Notes: generated by a model not told the origin, from the letters alone. A DNA stretch of 64,000 nucleotides from Microbacterium immunditiarum (GCF_013409785.1 NZ_JACCBV010000001.1:1-64000); one strand, 5' to 3'; shown: positions 1-9,522, numbered from the stretch's first letter. Numbers and translations are program-made.

Positions 1-3000
1 TCGAACAGCTTCGGGTATCCCATCAGCACGATCTTGGCGTTCGGTGCTCGGGATCGTATCTCCGCAAGGACCACGCCAAGGCTGGTGTGGAACTCGCCAG
101 ACAGGCGGGCAGCGCTGGCATCCTCGGCGCCGAGGGTGTCGCCCTCCAGGACGGAGTCCGAACAGTCCGCTCCAAAGACAGCAAAAAACGCGATGATGCA
201 TGCTTGGACGACAGGCGGGAAACGCATGTCGTTCCCGCCGATCGAGAGTGTTACGAGCGTCGTGTTCTCGTCCAGGTAGCCCGCGTCAAGTTGCGAGACC
301 ATGCCGTATTGGGTCGAGCTGCCGCGCTGGCCTTCCCCGTTAGCGGGTGCGGTTCCCGACGGGACGGTGTAGAACGGCAGCAGGTTCTCGGTCTGCGCGC
401 CGGCACACGCGACGGTGTGGAAGTCCAGGCTCGCGGCATGCTCGTCCGCGCGCGTCCCGATGCTCTGCGTGTCGCCGGGGAGCACTGTCTTGCGAATCCA
501 CGAGTTCGTGGAGACGTGGCAGGCGTTGCGCTCTGCCGCGAAGCTGCCGTTGTTGTCGCTCCAGGGCTCGTAGCTGCCGGCGCCCTCGCCGGATGTGTAC
601 GAGTCACCCAGCGCGACGACGAAATCGTCCGGCTTGCTTGCTAATGGCTGGAACCCGACGGCGTCCCACGCGATGTCTTCGATGCCAGCGATGCCGTTTG
701 GATCATCCGCGGTCGTCATGACGTTGCTCAGGGATACCGTTGGTGTCCCGTTCACCAGGAACACTCCCAAGCTCACCCACTCATTGCTGTAGCGACGTTG
801 TGGGAGATATCTGGTCTCAGAGTTCGACCCTCCGAGGCCGATCGTGTATGCGGCCTGCTGAGTCCATCCGGCGTGATCAGGCAGGTGCACCCACACCCGC
901 GTCCACTTGTTGGTCAACGAGCTTCCGTACGTCCATGTGCCGGTGATCTTCCCGCTCGGCACGGAGCCCAGTTGCATGTGCGCGAAGTAGAAATGCGCGT
1001 TGTAGCCGCCACCACCTTGATGAAGGTCGATCTTCGCCGGATAGTTCCCGTTGCTGTCCGCCGACGCGAAGGTGAACTGGAACGAGCCAGAGGTCGGCTG
1101 TCTCGTACACTCCCCCGCTTTTCGTGCAGATTCTTGAGTGGTGTCGTCGACGACCGTCACACCACTTGGCGGCGGCGTGCAGTTTGCGGGGAAACTCGTC
1201 AACAACACGTTCGATGGCGCTCCCAGGCTCGGATCAGTGCTGCTGGCCTCGGTGCTATACGTCGGCCACGGGAAACGCTCCGCGCCGTAGCCACAGGACG
1301 TCGAACAGTCGGGCTTCCAGGTCACAGGTTGATGCCACCAGCATTGCAGGCTGGTGAGTGCGCATGGCGATGACGCCAGCGGATCACAATAGTTGTCCGC
1401 CGTTGTGCAGAATGAACCGAAAGGCGGATCCACGTGCAGCCGGTTCGTCTCCGGGATCGGGGACGCACCGCCTCCCCACCATGCCAGGTTGTAGGACGAC
1501 ACGTAGATCGCGGGGTTCGTGCGCGTCGACGCGTCCGCCTTCTGCGTCTGAACGAGCGCCGATCCCCATGCGGCCCACCCCATCACCTTCTCGGGATATG
1601 ACCAGTACTGCGGCGTGGCCGCGTCGGCGGCGTGGTTGCCCTGCAGGAAAGGCGCCCGAGAGGCCGGATAGTTGGGGTTGATCGGGTTGTTGGCCCAGCC
1701 CAGACCCCACGTGCCGTCCTCGCCCGTGCAGGTGTCACTCGGACTGCACCCTGTCGGGTTGTACTCACCGTTCGGCTGGAGCCCGGTGTTGTACGCCCAC
1801 ACCGTGGCAAACCAGTTCTCAATCCGGGAGGAGTCAGCGTTGTTCATCGTGATTCCGGCCGCAACGAGCTCATTCCACTTCTGCCCGAGCATCCGTACCG
1901 CCATCGCGATATTTGCCTCATAGTCAAGAGCGATCTCACGCTGCTTCCGATATGACAGCGCAGTCACTCCAGGTTTCTCGTGACCGGCCAGCCGCATTCC
2001 ATCGGTGATCTGACCGACCCCATATCCACAGTCCGCATCTGGGTAGTCGATCGTCCACAGCGAGGATCCTCGGTTGCCATAGAAGTCACCGATGAGCGGG
2101 TTCCCGGTGTCGCCGGGCTGCGTGTACTTGTCCGCCTGCCACAGGTTCGATTCCTGCATCAGCACACCGAGCACGATCTGCGGCGGTATACCCCCGCCAC
2201 CGGTTGGGGCCACCAGAGGGAACTCCACCTGCGGCACGTACGCGTCCATCCCCTGTCCACGCCAATTGGCGGGACGAGTCTCCGTGAGCTGACCCTTCAC
2301 GGCGCGGTCGACTGCCCACTCGATCTGACGGGGTTTGGGCTGGAATGCCTGGTTGCCCGGGTCGTTTCGAGGAACCGCACAGTACCGTTCAGACTCCGCC
2401 GGGTCGTGCGGATCGCCCGTCATCGGCACCATTCCGCCGCCGACGGATGCCATCGCGGCAGACGTCGGGGTCGTCGAAGACGCCGGTTGAAACGCCGTGA
2501 CCGACAAAGCCGCGACCGAACCCGTGACTGCGCTATCGGAACTAGAGGTATCCGCGGACCCCTGGAACATCTCGGATCCATCGTCATCGGCGTGTGATCG
2601 TGCCTTGACGGAGGCTGCTACGTCTCCTACGTCGAAGCTCAGCGCTCTGTGCGTCCCAGGCACCTTGGCATTGATCCAGGCGGTCCGAGTCGCAGCGCTC
2701 TCCGCATTGACAGCCGTGGCCAGCCCCGCCGGCACAGCAGACTTCACGATCAGTCGACCTTTGTCAGAGATCACGTCACGCGGGCCAGCATCCGGAAGCG
2801 CGGTGACCGCGTCGGCCGTTGAAATGTCTGTCCTTAGGTCGGAGCCGAGTAGGAAGAATCCGCCTTGAGGAGAACGACGCAGCCCAAGCTGAGCCACATC
2901 ACCTGACGCGATCTCCCGCGCCTTGGCCTTACCGGAAGTCGGCATGAGATATGCGGCAGCCTGCCCGTCACCACGTGAGGCGACATAGCCGAGCCTCCCT

Positions 3001-3773
3001 TGGTCATCGATCGACAAGTCATACGCGGCCCCGGCCGTGGAAGCGAAGACCGATGGCTTTCCATCAGGCGACGCTCGAAGGATGCCCTTCGCCGTCACGG
3101 CGTAAACGGTACCGGCCGCGTCCGCGATAGCTGACGTCGCCTGCCCCCCGATCAAGGCACGATTGCGCACGTCTCCTGTGGTTGCATCAACAACCGCCAA
3201 CAGCGTGGTCGATGCACTGGTATCGACACGGGTGAACGTGACTGTGTCGCCGGCACCGCACCCGGGGTTGAAGTACGCGATCGAGAACCCGGTGCCAAGC
3301 TCGCGGACCTTGCCCGTCGCGAACTCCACGATGACGGCGTTGGCCCCGCCCCCGAACCTTCTCTCCGAGTTCGTGATCTCGCGTGGACCGTACACTACGG
3401 CCATGTACTTCCCGCTCGAGGTGACACAACTGTTCGAGATCCACAGATTCGTGGCCGCCTCGTAGATCGGTAACGCAGCCACCGCATGCCACTGATAACC
3501 CGAATCACCCTCCGCCTGCAACACAGTTAGCCCGTCGGGACCACCCATCACAACCCTCGAGATGTCCCCCGACGTCGACCAGTCCGCGCCAAGGAGAGCA
3601 TTCCGATCCTTGGCAGGAATGCCGCTCGCCGCCTGATGAATGGTCTTATTCGCTTCCTCGGACGGCGGCGAGTCCGCAGCCACCGCTGAACTCGCAGTTC
3701 CGAGGACTACAACCATTCCCACTGTTGCGACGACCGCAACATGTTTCATCACCGCGACTACCGCTCGGCTCAC
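1..3773 (-). CDS. Large secreted cell-wall-type protein: transglycosylase-like + golvesin-C-like + SGNH hydrolase (3' end beyond window)
   Basis: The minus-strand frame stays open from GTG 3773 to base 1, so about 1257 residues are visible and the C-terminus is missing. An export signal covers residues 1 to about 33 (basic start, hydrophobic core, Ala-rich cleavage region). Residues about 40-390 look like repeated beta-strand blades. Around residue 541 there is MQESN, followed by GYGVGQIT, as in lytic transglycosylase SLT domains. Residues about 890-1045 resemble the golvesin-C-like beta-sandwich. A GDSL/SGNH hydrolase begins at GDSYTSGEG (about residue 1056), with block III SIGGND near 1178; its catalytic His lies outside the window. 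GTG 3773 is chosen because GGAGG lies about 9 bases upstream and GTGA overlaps the preceding ORF; ATG 3749 is an alternative. Likely exported and active on cell wall or ester-linked envelope polymers (inference). Confidence 0.85.
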   Translation of the reverse strand, partial: MSRAVVAVMKHVAVVATVGMVVVLGTASSAVAADSPPSEEANKTIHQAASGIPAKDRNALLGADWSTSGDISRVVMGGPDGLTVLQAEGDSGYQWHAVAALPIYEAATNLWISNSCVTSSGKYMAVVYGPREITNSERRFGGGANAVIVEFATGKVRELGTGFSIAYFNPGCGAGDTVTFTRVDTSASTTLLAVVDATTGDVRNRALIGGQATSAIADAAGTVYAVTAKGILRASPDGKPSVFASTAGAAYDLSIDDQGRLGYVASRGDGQAAAYLMPTSGKAKAREIASGDVAQLGLRRSPQGGFFLLGSDLRTDISTADAVTALPDAGPRDVISDKGRLIVKSAVPAGLATAVNAESAATRTAWINAKVPGTHRALSFDVGDVAASVKARSHADDDGSEMFQGSADTSSSDSAVTGSVAALSVTAFQPASSTTPTSAAMASVGGGMVPMTGDPHDPAESERYCAVPRNDPGNQAFQPKPRQIEWAVDRAVKGQLTETRPANWRGQGMDAYVPQVEFPLVAPTGGGGIPPQIVLGVLMQESNLWQADKYTQPGDTGNPLIGDFYGNRGSSLWTIDYPDADCGYGVGQITDGMRLAGHEKPGVTALSYRKQREIALDYEANIAMAVRMLGQKWNELVAAGITMNNADSSRIENWFATVWAYNTGLQPNGEYNPTGCSPSDTCTGEDGTWGLGWANNPINPNYPASRAPFLQGNHAADAATPQYWSYPEKVMGWAAWGSALVQTQKADASTRTNPAIYVSSYNLAWWGGGASPIPETNRLHVDPPFGSFCTTADNYCDPLASSPCALTSLQCWWHQPVTWKPDCSTSCGYGAERFPWPTYSTEASSTDPSLGAPSNVLLTSFPANCTPPPSGVTVVDDTTQESARKAGECTRQPTSGSFQFTFASADSNGNYPAKIDLHQGGGGYNAHFYFAHMQLGSVPSGKITGTWTYGSSLTNKWTRVWVHLPDHAGWTQQAAYTIGLGGSNSETRYLPQRRYSNEWVSLGVFLVNGTPTVSLSNVMTTADDPNGIAGIEDIAWDAVGFQPLASKPDDFVVALGDSYTSGEGAGSYEPWSDNNGSFAAERNACHVSTNSWIRKTVLPGDTQSIGTRADEHAASLDFHTVACAGAQTENLLPFYTVPSGTAPANGEGQRGSSTQYGMVSQLDAGYLDENTTLVTLSIGGNDMRFPPVVQACIIAFFAVFGADCSDSVLEGDTLGAEDASAARLSGEFHTSLGVVLAEIRSRAPNAKIVLMGYPKLF

Positions 3774-4085
3774 TGTCGATCCTCCACGAAATGAAGCGCG
3801 AGTTCTCCGCCGCGCGACGCTTCAATCGTCAGCGTGATTTCTGCGATCATCTTGCTCCCCATCTGGAACAGGTGCCGAGCCAGGTCTGGCTCCGTGCACG
3901 GTTTGTGGGCAAACGCTTGATGTCTCTCCGATGCCGCGGCCTCTTCTGCCAACGACGACCAGAGCGGGGCCGACGGTCTAGCCAGGCTTCGTGACCCGGG
4001 CGAATGAGTCGTCCGGAATGACGTACTCTCTGTTCCGGTCCGTAACTTCTTTGATGGGATCGCTCGCCGGCGCACGCTTCGCCAC
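3770..4085 (-). pseudogene. Small gene of unknown function, probably frameshifted
   Basis: Two reading frames look coding in succession. From GTG 4085 a 35-residue segment (start VAKRAPASDPIKEVTDRNRE) runs to a TAG at 3980. A one-base shift near 3985 would continue it into LARPSAPLW and on to a protein-like stretch ending FVEDRQ at 3770. The second half contains the GGAGG ribosome site of the next gene, and its TGA overlaps that gene's GTG by the GTGA pattern, which suggests real translational coupling. Either the gene is broken, or there are two short ORFs or a sequencing error. No family recognised. Confidence 0.4.
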
Positions 4086-4088
4086 CGT

Positions 4089-4514
4089 TCAGCCGGTGTA
4101 CGGGTCGAAGGTCAATGACACGCTGAAGTTGACCGTGGGGTACGTTTCGTAGCAGGGCTGGCCGGGCTGCGCTGTGCCGTACATCGTGCCGTTGTCGAAG
4201 AGGAACCTGCTGTTGAGTGCGTAGCTCCCATTGGTTGGAATGCTGATGTTCTTCGTAACGCCCAGCTCGTTCTTGTTCCACTCCGCGTACCCGACTTGGG
4301 TGCCACCTGAGTTGCGGAGGCCGATGCGGAACCGGGTGGGCAGGTTTCGGTAGGTCGTATTGCAACCGTCCTTGTAGTTGTCGCAAGTGAAGTAGTTCAG
4401 CTTCACCTGGCAAACCCCCCACTTCATGGCCCGCCAGGTGCCCCAGCTGATGACGCCCTCGACAGAGCCCGAGGCGCTGCCTCCATGGGAGCCGGTTGCG
4501 GTGACAGTGACCAT
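4089..4514 (-). CDS. Hypothetical protein, 141 aa, beta-rich with six Cys
   Basis: The ATG at 4514 follows AGAGAGGAAACGCGAAG, a plausible ribosome site. The product is rich in Thr, Gly, Asn and aromatic residues, predicted mostly beta-strand, with Cys spaced as expected for an extracytoplasmic disulfide-stabilised protein (for example YFTCDNYKDGCNTTYRNLP and QPGQPCYETYP). No clear signal peptide is encoded at this start, so it is either exported by another route or its true start lies upstream. It sits in a same-strand run of genes for exported proteins, 3 bases before the next small ORF. Function unknown. Confidence 0.7.
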   Translation of the reverse strand: MVTVTATGSHGGSASGSVEGVISWGTWRAMKWGVCQVKLNYFTCDNYKDGCNTTYRNLPTRFRIGLRNSGGTQVGYAEWNKNELGVTKNISIPTNGSYALNSRFLFDNGTMYGTAQPGQPCYETYPTVNFSVSLTFDPYTG

Positions 4515-4619
4515 CTTCGCGTTTCCTCTCTTAGGTGAACCGCCCCCGAGGGTCCGAGGACGGGCATTGAAGAAGCCCCGTGTCGCTTCTCAGGCGGCAG
4601 GCCTTCTTGGGTTGGTGCT

Positions 4620-5201
4620 CTACTCACGCAGGTCGCCGACGAAGCCCTTGCAGATGCCGCTCTCGCTCGCAAGTTCCTGATCGCGGATGGTCCCGTCGTC
4701 GCGTGTCAACAAGTTTGGGTAGGGCATATCGGGTTGGGTCGCGTCGGCGCGGGCGGCGTAGTCCTTGGAGAGGATTGGGTCATCGTTTAGGAAGTAGGCG
4801 TCCCAGGCTGCGTACACGAGCATGCAGTGGTAGATGCCGGCTGCCGTCGTGTACCCGTCCCAGTCGCCGCCGTGTCCCCACTTGCCGGCAGGCGTACCCG
4901 TCCGGGTCGCCGGCCAAGCGAAGCCGGGAGGTAGGGGCGCGGTCCAGGCGGCGACTTGCTCGCGGTACTCGGTGTCGCGTGCGTCCTCGGAGACCATCGA
5001 TGGAGTGGGCGTCGGTGACTCCGGCGTACTCAAGGTCGTCGAGGTGGCGCTCGAGGTACTCGTCGTGATGTCAGCGGATCCTGTGGCGACCGCTTCGCCT
5101 GCGGGCGCAGCACACCCAGCGAGCGAGAGCGCAACTGCAACAGCGGATGCACCGAGCTTGCCCCTGGCGACTCGGTTTACACGCCTCCGACGATGCGGCA
5201 T
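4620..5201 (-). CDS. Putative lipoprotein of unknown function, 193 aa
   Basis: ATG 5201 gives a classic lipoprotein signal: basic n-region MPHRRRRVNR, hydrophobic h-region and lipobox LAGC with Cys at residue 30. A Ser/Thr/Pro linker follows to about residue 70, then a globular domain rich in Trp and Tyr (for example WGHGGDWDGY). A GTG at 5249 is also open but overlaps the upstream gene and weakens the signal peptide, so 5201 is preferred. The gene lies in the minus-strand run with the Tat-like protein (upstream) and the large transglycosylase/SGNH protein (downstream), suggesting a membrane-anchored partner. No domain recognised. Confidence 0.75.
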   Translation of the reverse strand: MPHRRRRVNRVARGKLGASAVAVALSLAGCAAPAGEAVATGSADITTSTSSATSTTLSTPESPTPTPSMVSEDARDTEYREQVAAWTAPLPPGFAWPATRTGTPAGKWGHGGDWDGYTTAAGIYHCMLVYAAWDAYFLNDDPILSKDYAARADATQPDMPYPNLLTRDDGTIRDQELASESGICKGFVGDLRE

Positions 5202-5229
5202 CGATGGCGACGAGCTCCGTTTCAACGGC

Positions 5230-5820
5230 CTAACCTTGCCCGGGCCCACCCAAACCGGTGCCCGCTCTGAAGTTCCGGCGCGTGGCCGACTCTGGGATCG
5301 CCCCGAACTCTCCGCGGACCGCTACACCATCGCTCATCTTCGCGACGGTGAACGCGATACCTTCCAGTGCCCCCTGGAACGGCACGTTCCCTACAGACGC
5401 GATGTCAACATCCGCGTCGGCTGGGATCGGGTGCTGCACAGGCACTGTCAGGTCAGCGGTTGGGTGGGCGTTCAGCCAATTTGCCGTCTCGGCGACACTC
5501 GCCCCCGCGATCCTCCAGTACGCAGTCTTAACCGCCATCGGCGCGCACCACCACTCGGTGTGTTGGATGTCGAAATAAGGTGAAGGGCTCGATGCGGAAC
5601 GGATTGCCCCGGGCGGCAGCGTTGCTCTGGACAACCATCCAGCGGCTTTCTGGCTCGCGGAGTCTTCCGCTGTGCTGGGCGGTGCCGTGGTGAGTTCGGC
5701 GGCGGTCGCCCGCGTCGCAAATAGTGCGCCGAGCGGTTGCATCAGAATGATGCCGGCGCCCGCTACCGCGACACGCAGCATCGTGCGGCGAGAGACGTCA
5801 GACGGATCGACTCTGGGCAT
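5230..5820 (-). CDS. Secreted protein of unknown function with Tat-like signal, 196 aa
   Basis: The ATG at 5820 is preceded by AAGGAGGAGGGGTCC, one of the strongest ribosome sites in the window. The N-terminus has SRRTMLRVAVAGAG followed by a hydrophobic stretch and ATRATAAE, resembling a twin-arginine signal peptide with an Ala-x-Ala cleavage site. The mature part contains IQHTEWWCAPMAVKTAYW and NWLNAHPTADLTVPVQ. A WWCAP-type Cys near the start of the domain, with later polar residues, is reminiscent of papain-like C39 folds, but I cannot place the His and Asp, so this is only a possibility. It is probably the first gene of the run that ends with the large wall-active protein. Confidence 0.75.
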   Translation of the reverse strand: MPRVDPSDVSRRTMLRVAVAGAGIILMQPLGALFATRATAAELTTAPPSTAEDSASQKAAGWLSRATLPPGAIRSASSPSPYFDIQHTEWWCAPMAVKTAYWRIAGASVAETANWLNAHPTADLTVPVQHPIPADADVDIASVGNVPFQGALEGIAFTVAKMSDGVAVRGEFGAIPESATRRNFRAGTGLGGPGQG

Positions 5821-6163
5821 GGACCCCTCCTCCTTGATCAGGTGGGAGGAATACTACGGTCGGGCAAGCCGACGTAAGCAAGCCCCGATCCAACCGTTTC
5901 TGCGTTGTCCAACCCGCAAGGAACAAGCTCCAGCGGCGAGATGGAGCCCGACCTCGATACGGATTTGCACCGTTGCCAGGGGGTGGCGACACGAGGAGCC
6001 GATAGGCAGGCCGATTTTCGGATCGTGTCTAGACGCATCGATCTCCGGGCCAAAGTTCACTCAAAAGGACTACTGCATCCGCACGAGCGTTGAATCCCGA
6101 GTCTGACCTGAATGCCACGGTGCTTCGGTTGGTCGCTCACCACCGTGCATCCGGACCCTAGGA
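5821..6163. other. Intergenic, no gene seen
   Basis: This is the 5' side of the minus-strand secreted-protein run up to the left end of the IS3 copy. It must hold the promoter of the run, but I cannot pick -35 and -10 boxes with confidence. The short ORFs on both strands have no ribosome site and no protein-like composition. Confidence 0.5.
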
Positions 6164-7427
6164 TGGGTCTGCTGTAGGAACAGGTGACATCTGATCTGTG
6201 GTGCTGTGAGGCCTCGCTGGAAGCGATGAGTACCATGCCCAAGCCCTACCCGCGCGAGTTCCGTGACGATGTCGTCCGCGTCGCCGAGAACCGTGAGCCC
6301 GGGTGCCGTTGCGTCAGATCGCGGCGGACTTCGGGATCAGAGAGACCTGCTTGCAGAACTGGATGCGTCAGGCTGCCGTCGAGACCGGGGCCAGGCCCGG
6401 GGCGACCGCGGCGGAGAACGCCGAGTTGCGTGAGCTGCGCAAGCGCAACCGGTTGCTGGAGCAGGAGAACGAGGTCCTCCCTCGCGCGGCGGCGTATTTC
6501 TCGCGGGCGCATCTGCCGGGAAGATGATGTACCCGCCCGTGGTCGAGCTCGCCGCCGACGGGATCCCCGTCGCGGTGACGTGCCGGGTGCTCAAGCTCGC
6601 GAGCCGTTCTACCGCTGGCTCACACGCCCGATCACCGATCGGGATCGCGACGAGGTGTACCGCGCGGACGCGTTGTTGACGCGCATCGGGACGACCCGGA
6701 GTTCGGGCACCGGTTCCTGACCGACGAGGCTCGTGATGCTGGAGAGGTCATGTCGGATCGGACGGCGTGGCGGATCTGCCGCGACAACGGCTGGTGGTCG
6801 ACGTTCGGGCGCAAGCGCGGCAAGAACGGTAAGAAGGCAGGCCCGCCCGTCCACGACGACCTCGTCGAGCGCGTCTTCACCGCCGGCGCCCCGAACCGGT
6901 TGTGGTTGACGGACATCACCGAACACAAGATCGCGGAGGGCAAGCTCTACCTCTGCGCGTTCAAGGATGTGTTCTCGAACAAGATCGTCGGCTACTCCAT
7001 CGACTCGCGCATGAAGTCCCGCCTCGTCGTGAACGCCATCCGCAACGCCGTCGCGCTGCGCGGCGACGTCGCTGGTTGCGTGGTTCACAGCGACAGGGGC
7101 TCGCAATTTCGTTCCCGGAAGGTGGTGCGCGAATTGGCATGTCACCGCATGGTCGGGTCGGTGGGGCGAGTGGGCGCGGCTGGCGACAACGCGGCCATGG
7201 AGAGCTTCTTCTCACTGCTGCAGCAGAACGTCCTCGACCGCCGCTCCTGGGCAACGCGACAGGAGCTGCGGATCGCGATCGTCACCTGGATCGAATGGAC
7301 CTATCACCGCCGGCGCCGACAGGCTCGCCTCGGCCGTTTGACGCCCGTCGAATTCGAGACCATCATGACCAACACCCTGGCCCTCGCGGCCCAACCGAAA
7401 CTGTCACCTATTCCCACAGCAGACCCA
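6164..7427 (+). mobile_element. IS3-family insertion sequence, decayed, 1264 bp
   Basis: Terminal inverted repeats are readable: left end 6164-6189 (TGGGTCTGCTGTAGGAACAG and on) and right end 7402-7427, whose reverse complement differs at 2 of 26 positions. Between them lies an orfA/orfB transposase region with frameshifts. No clear target-site duplication remains (gga on the left, acc on the right), consistent with an old insertion or rearranged ends. It lies just upstream of the lanthipeptide two-component genes. Confidence 0.85.
6238..7413 (+). pseudogene. IS3-family transposase orfA/orfB, frameshifted
   Basis: OrfA begins MPKPYPREFRDDVVRVAENR, then shifts frame near 6300 and continues VPLRQIAADFGI with a leucine-zipper-like ELRKRNRLLEQEN. 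OrfB runs from about 6524 (MMYPPVVELAADG) with further shifts near 6600 and between 6680 and 6710. The catalytic DDE set is still visible: Asp in RLWLTDITEH, Asp in VVHSDRGSQF, Glu in AAMESFFSLLQ. At least three frameshifts make it non-functional unless rescued. The normal orfB stop is lost, so the frame runs on into the downstream histidine kinase. Confidence 0.85.
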
Positions 7428-7526
7428 ACCGATACCGAGCTTCACGGCGATCGTGCGGATTGCCTCGAATTCGGCTCGGATACTCGATCACATAGCGATC
7501 GCCCGCGACCAACTAAGGTCGTGGTC

Positions 7527-8831
7527 GTGAGCGTGTTCACAGCCGATGCGTCCGCACTGCCGACCACGCCCGGAGCTGACGAGCTTAGTGTGAACGCGGA
7601 TCGGATCTTGGGCACCCGGCGCTCCGCTCTCGTGCTCGCGCTCACCGTCTTCGTGACGACCGTGATCCAGGTCCTTGCACAACCTGTGGCTTTTCTCATC
7701 GATGGTGAGGCCGAGTGGACCCTCGAGTTGCCGCCACCGCTCACGCTCTCCATCCTCATCCTCGGGTGCGCCGTACAAGCAGGCGCGTTCTTGTTGAGTG
7801 GTCGCTGGCCCGAGGCGACGGTTCTGATCACGACCGCTGTCTATATCTGTCTGGCTGTGGGCCTCGCGGTCCCAACGTGGCTGATCGGCATGTACCTCGT
7901 AATGGCGCTGTCGCTGTTCCTGCTGGCAACTCGGAATTCGGTCACCGTCTCAATCCTGTGGCTGGTGGGTGTCGTTGTGGTCACCGTCGGAGCACTGTTC
8001 CTATGGACTTTGGCGTACGGAATGTCAATTAATGCCGCAATGGGCTTCGTGACGGCCGAGGCAGTGCGGATCGCCGCGCCAGCGGCCGCCGGCACTGCGC
8101 TCGGCGCTTGGTGGGGAACGCAGTCTCGCCGCGTGAGCCTCGCGCGCATCGAGGCTGAGACGGCCAAGCGCTACCACACGCAGCGTGTCGAAGAAGCGCA
8201 GCAGCGGGAGCGGGCCCGGATCGCGCAGGAACTTCACGATGTGGCTGGACAGCACTTGGCGGGTCTGATCACCCTTGCCGACGCCGCGCTCACGATCGCC
8301 CCCGCGCAGCCGGAAGAAGCGCTGCACCTGGTCGAAGAGGTGCGAAACGAGGGCCGCTTCGCGGCAGCAAGCCTTGCGGGTGCTCTCGCTGATCTGCGCG
8401 CAGCAGGCACGGAGCCGCGTGAGATGACCCGGGACCTGCGACAGGCCAATGAGCTCGTCGAGTACTGGCAGACGCGGGGGATGCACATCCGGCTCGCCAC
8501 GACCGGGCGTGTCGATGAGCTTCCGGCTGTCGTCTCGGCGACCGCGTATCGGTGCGCCCAGGAGGCCATCACCAACGCCGCAAAGCACGCGCCCGGCGCA
8601 GAGGTCGATATCGATATTGCCGCGCGGGTGGACCGTCTCGAGGTGACCATCCGGAACGGTCCATCGCCGGCCGGAACCGGCCCAATCGGGGGCCTCGACT
8701 TGGGCTGGGGACTCAGCGGGATCCGTGAACGCATCGACCTGCTGCGCGGCACACTGGTGTTCGGACCGACACCAGGGGGTGGCTGGATGATGAGGTTCGT
8801 CATCCCGGTCGCCCAACCCGACGGAGACTGA
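7527..8831 (+). CDS. Sensor histidine kinase (NarL-type two-component system) of the lanthipeptide locus
   Basis: Membrane sensor kinase of about 434 aa that should phosphorylate the adjacent response regulator. Six hydrophobic segments fill residues about 25-205. A HisKA_3 dimerisation box follows with ARIAQELHDVAG, phosphoacceptor His near residue 237. The ATPase domain shows an N-box (EAITNAAKHA, about 344) and a G-box (GWGLSGIRER, about 393). The reading frame is continuous with the IS3 transposase upstream, so the true start must be chosen: GTG 7527 has AAGG 9 bases upstream, and GTG 7590 is an alternative. The regulator starts 10 bases after its stop. Class III lanthipeptide loci of the RamR/AmfR type also use a LuxR-type regulator, although usually an orphan. 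Confidence 0.9.
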   Translation: MSVFTADASALPTTPGADELSVNADRILGTRRSALVLALTVFVTTVIQVLAQPVAFLIDGEAEWTLELPPPLTLSILILGCAVQAGAFLLSGRWPEATVLITTAVYICLAVGLAVPTWLIGMYLVMALSLFLLATRNSVTVSILWLVGVVVVTVGALFLWTLAYGMSINAAMGFVTAEAVRIAAPAAAGTALGAWWGTQSRRVSLARIEAETAKRYHTQRVEEAQQRERARIAQELHDVAGQHLAGLITLADAALTIAPAQPEEALHLVEEVRNEGRFAAASLAGALADLRAAGTEPREMTRDLRQANELVEYWQTRGMHIRLATTGRVDELPAVVSATAYRCAQEAITNAAKHAPGAEVDIDIAARVDRLEVTIRNGPSPAGTGPIGGLDLGWGLSGIRERIDLLRGTLVFGPTPGGGWMMRFVIPVAQPDGD

Positions 8832-8841
8832 GACCAAGACG

Positions 8842-9522
8842 ATGACGGCCAGACCCACCCCGATCCGCGTTCTGATCGCCGACGACAACCGCTCGGTTCG
8901 CAAAGGACTGCGCCTGCAGCTGGAATCAGCAGGTGGCGTACAAGTCCTCGGCGAGGTCTCCAACGGGGCGGACGCCGTCACGGTTGCACGCCGTGAGCGT
9001 GCCGACGTGGTGCTCATGGACCTGCAAATGCCTGGATTGAGTGGTGTGGAGGCAACCCGGGAACTTGTCCGATCGACCGAGCCGCCAATCGCGGTCATCG
9101 TGATGACCAGTTACGCGATTGACGCGTACGTGACGGAAGCCCTGGACGCGGGCGCGATCGGGTACCTGCTCAAGAGCCACGACTCCGATCAACTGCTGAC
9201 CGCGATTCGCGCCGCAGTACGTGGGGAGGCCCTCCTCTCTGGACTGGTCACCGCCCCCGTCCTCCGAGAATTCGCGCGCCGCGGAGCAACCGACCACCTC
9301 GTGGTCGCTCGACTGTCAACTGCTGAACGGCGTGTCGTCTCCGTGCTCTCCAGCGGCACCACAAGCAACGACCAGATCGCCGAACGTCTAAGCGTCTCCG
9401 TCCACACTGTCCGGTCACAGCTGCATTCCGCGTTGAAGAAAGTCGGCGTGGAAGACCGCACCCAACTCGCGCTTTGGGGCGCCCGCAACCATCTGGACCG
9501 CGATGCCGATTCACTCATTTGA
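8842..9522 (+). CDS. NarL/LuxR-family response regulator
   Basis: Receiver domain in residues 8-125 with acidic pair Asp14-Asp15, phosphoacceptor Asp60 (VVLMDLQMPG), Thr near 90 (VIVMTSY) and Lys near 112 (YLLKSHD). The LuxR-type HTH is at about 155-215 (LSTAERRVVSVLSSG, then SVHTVRSQLHSALKKV). It forms an operon with the preceding kinase. It lies 177 bases upstream of the synthetase gene, where a promoter under its own control is likely. By analogy with RamR and AmfR it probably activates the lanthipeptide genes (inference from family and position). Confidence 0.93.
   Translation: MTARPTPIRVLIADDNRSVRKGLRLQLESAGGVQVLGEVSNGADAVTVARRERADVVLMDLQMPGLSGVEATRELVRSTEPPIAVIVMTSYAIDAYVTEALDAGAIGYLLKSHDSDQLLTAIRAAVRGEALLSGLVTAPVLREFARRGATDHLVVARLSTAERRVVSVLSSGTTSNDQIAERLSVSVHTVRSQLHSALKKVGVEDRTQLALWGARNHLDRDADSLI

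Noticed and set aside
6750..8831. 693-residue open frame joining transposase and histidine kinase
   Set aside because: The transposase part is a frameshifted IS3 remnant that ends at the right inverted repeat (7427). The kinase has its own start at 7527.
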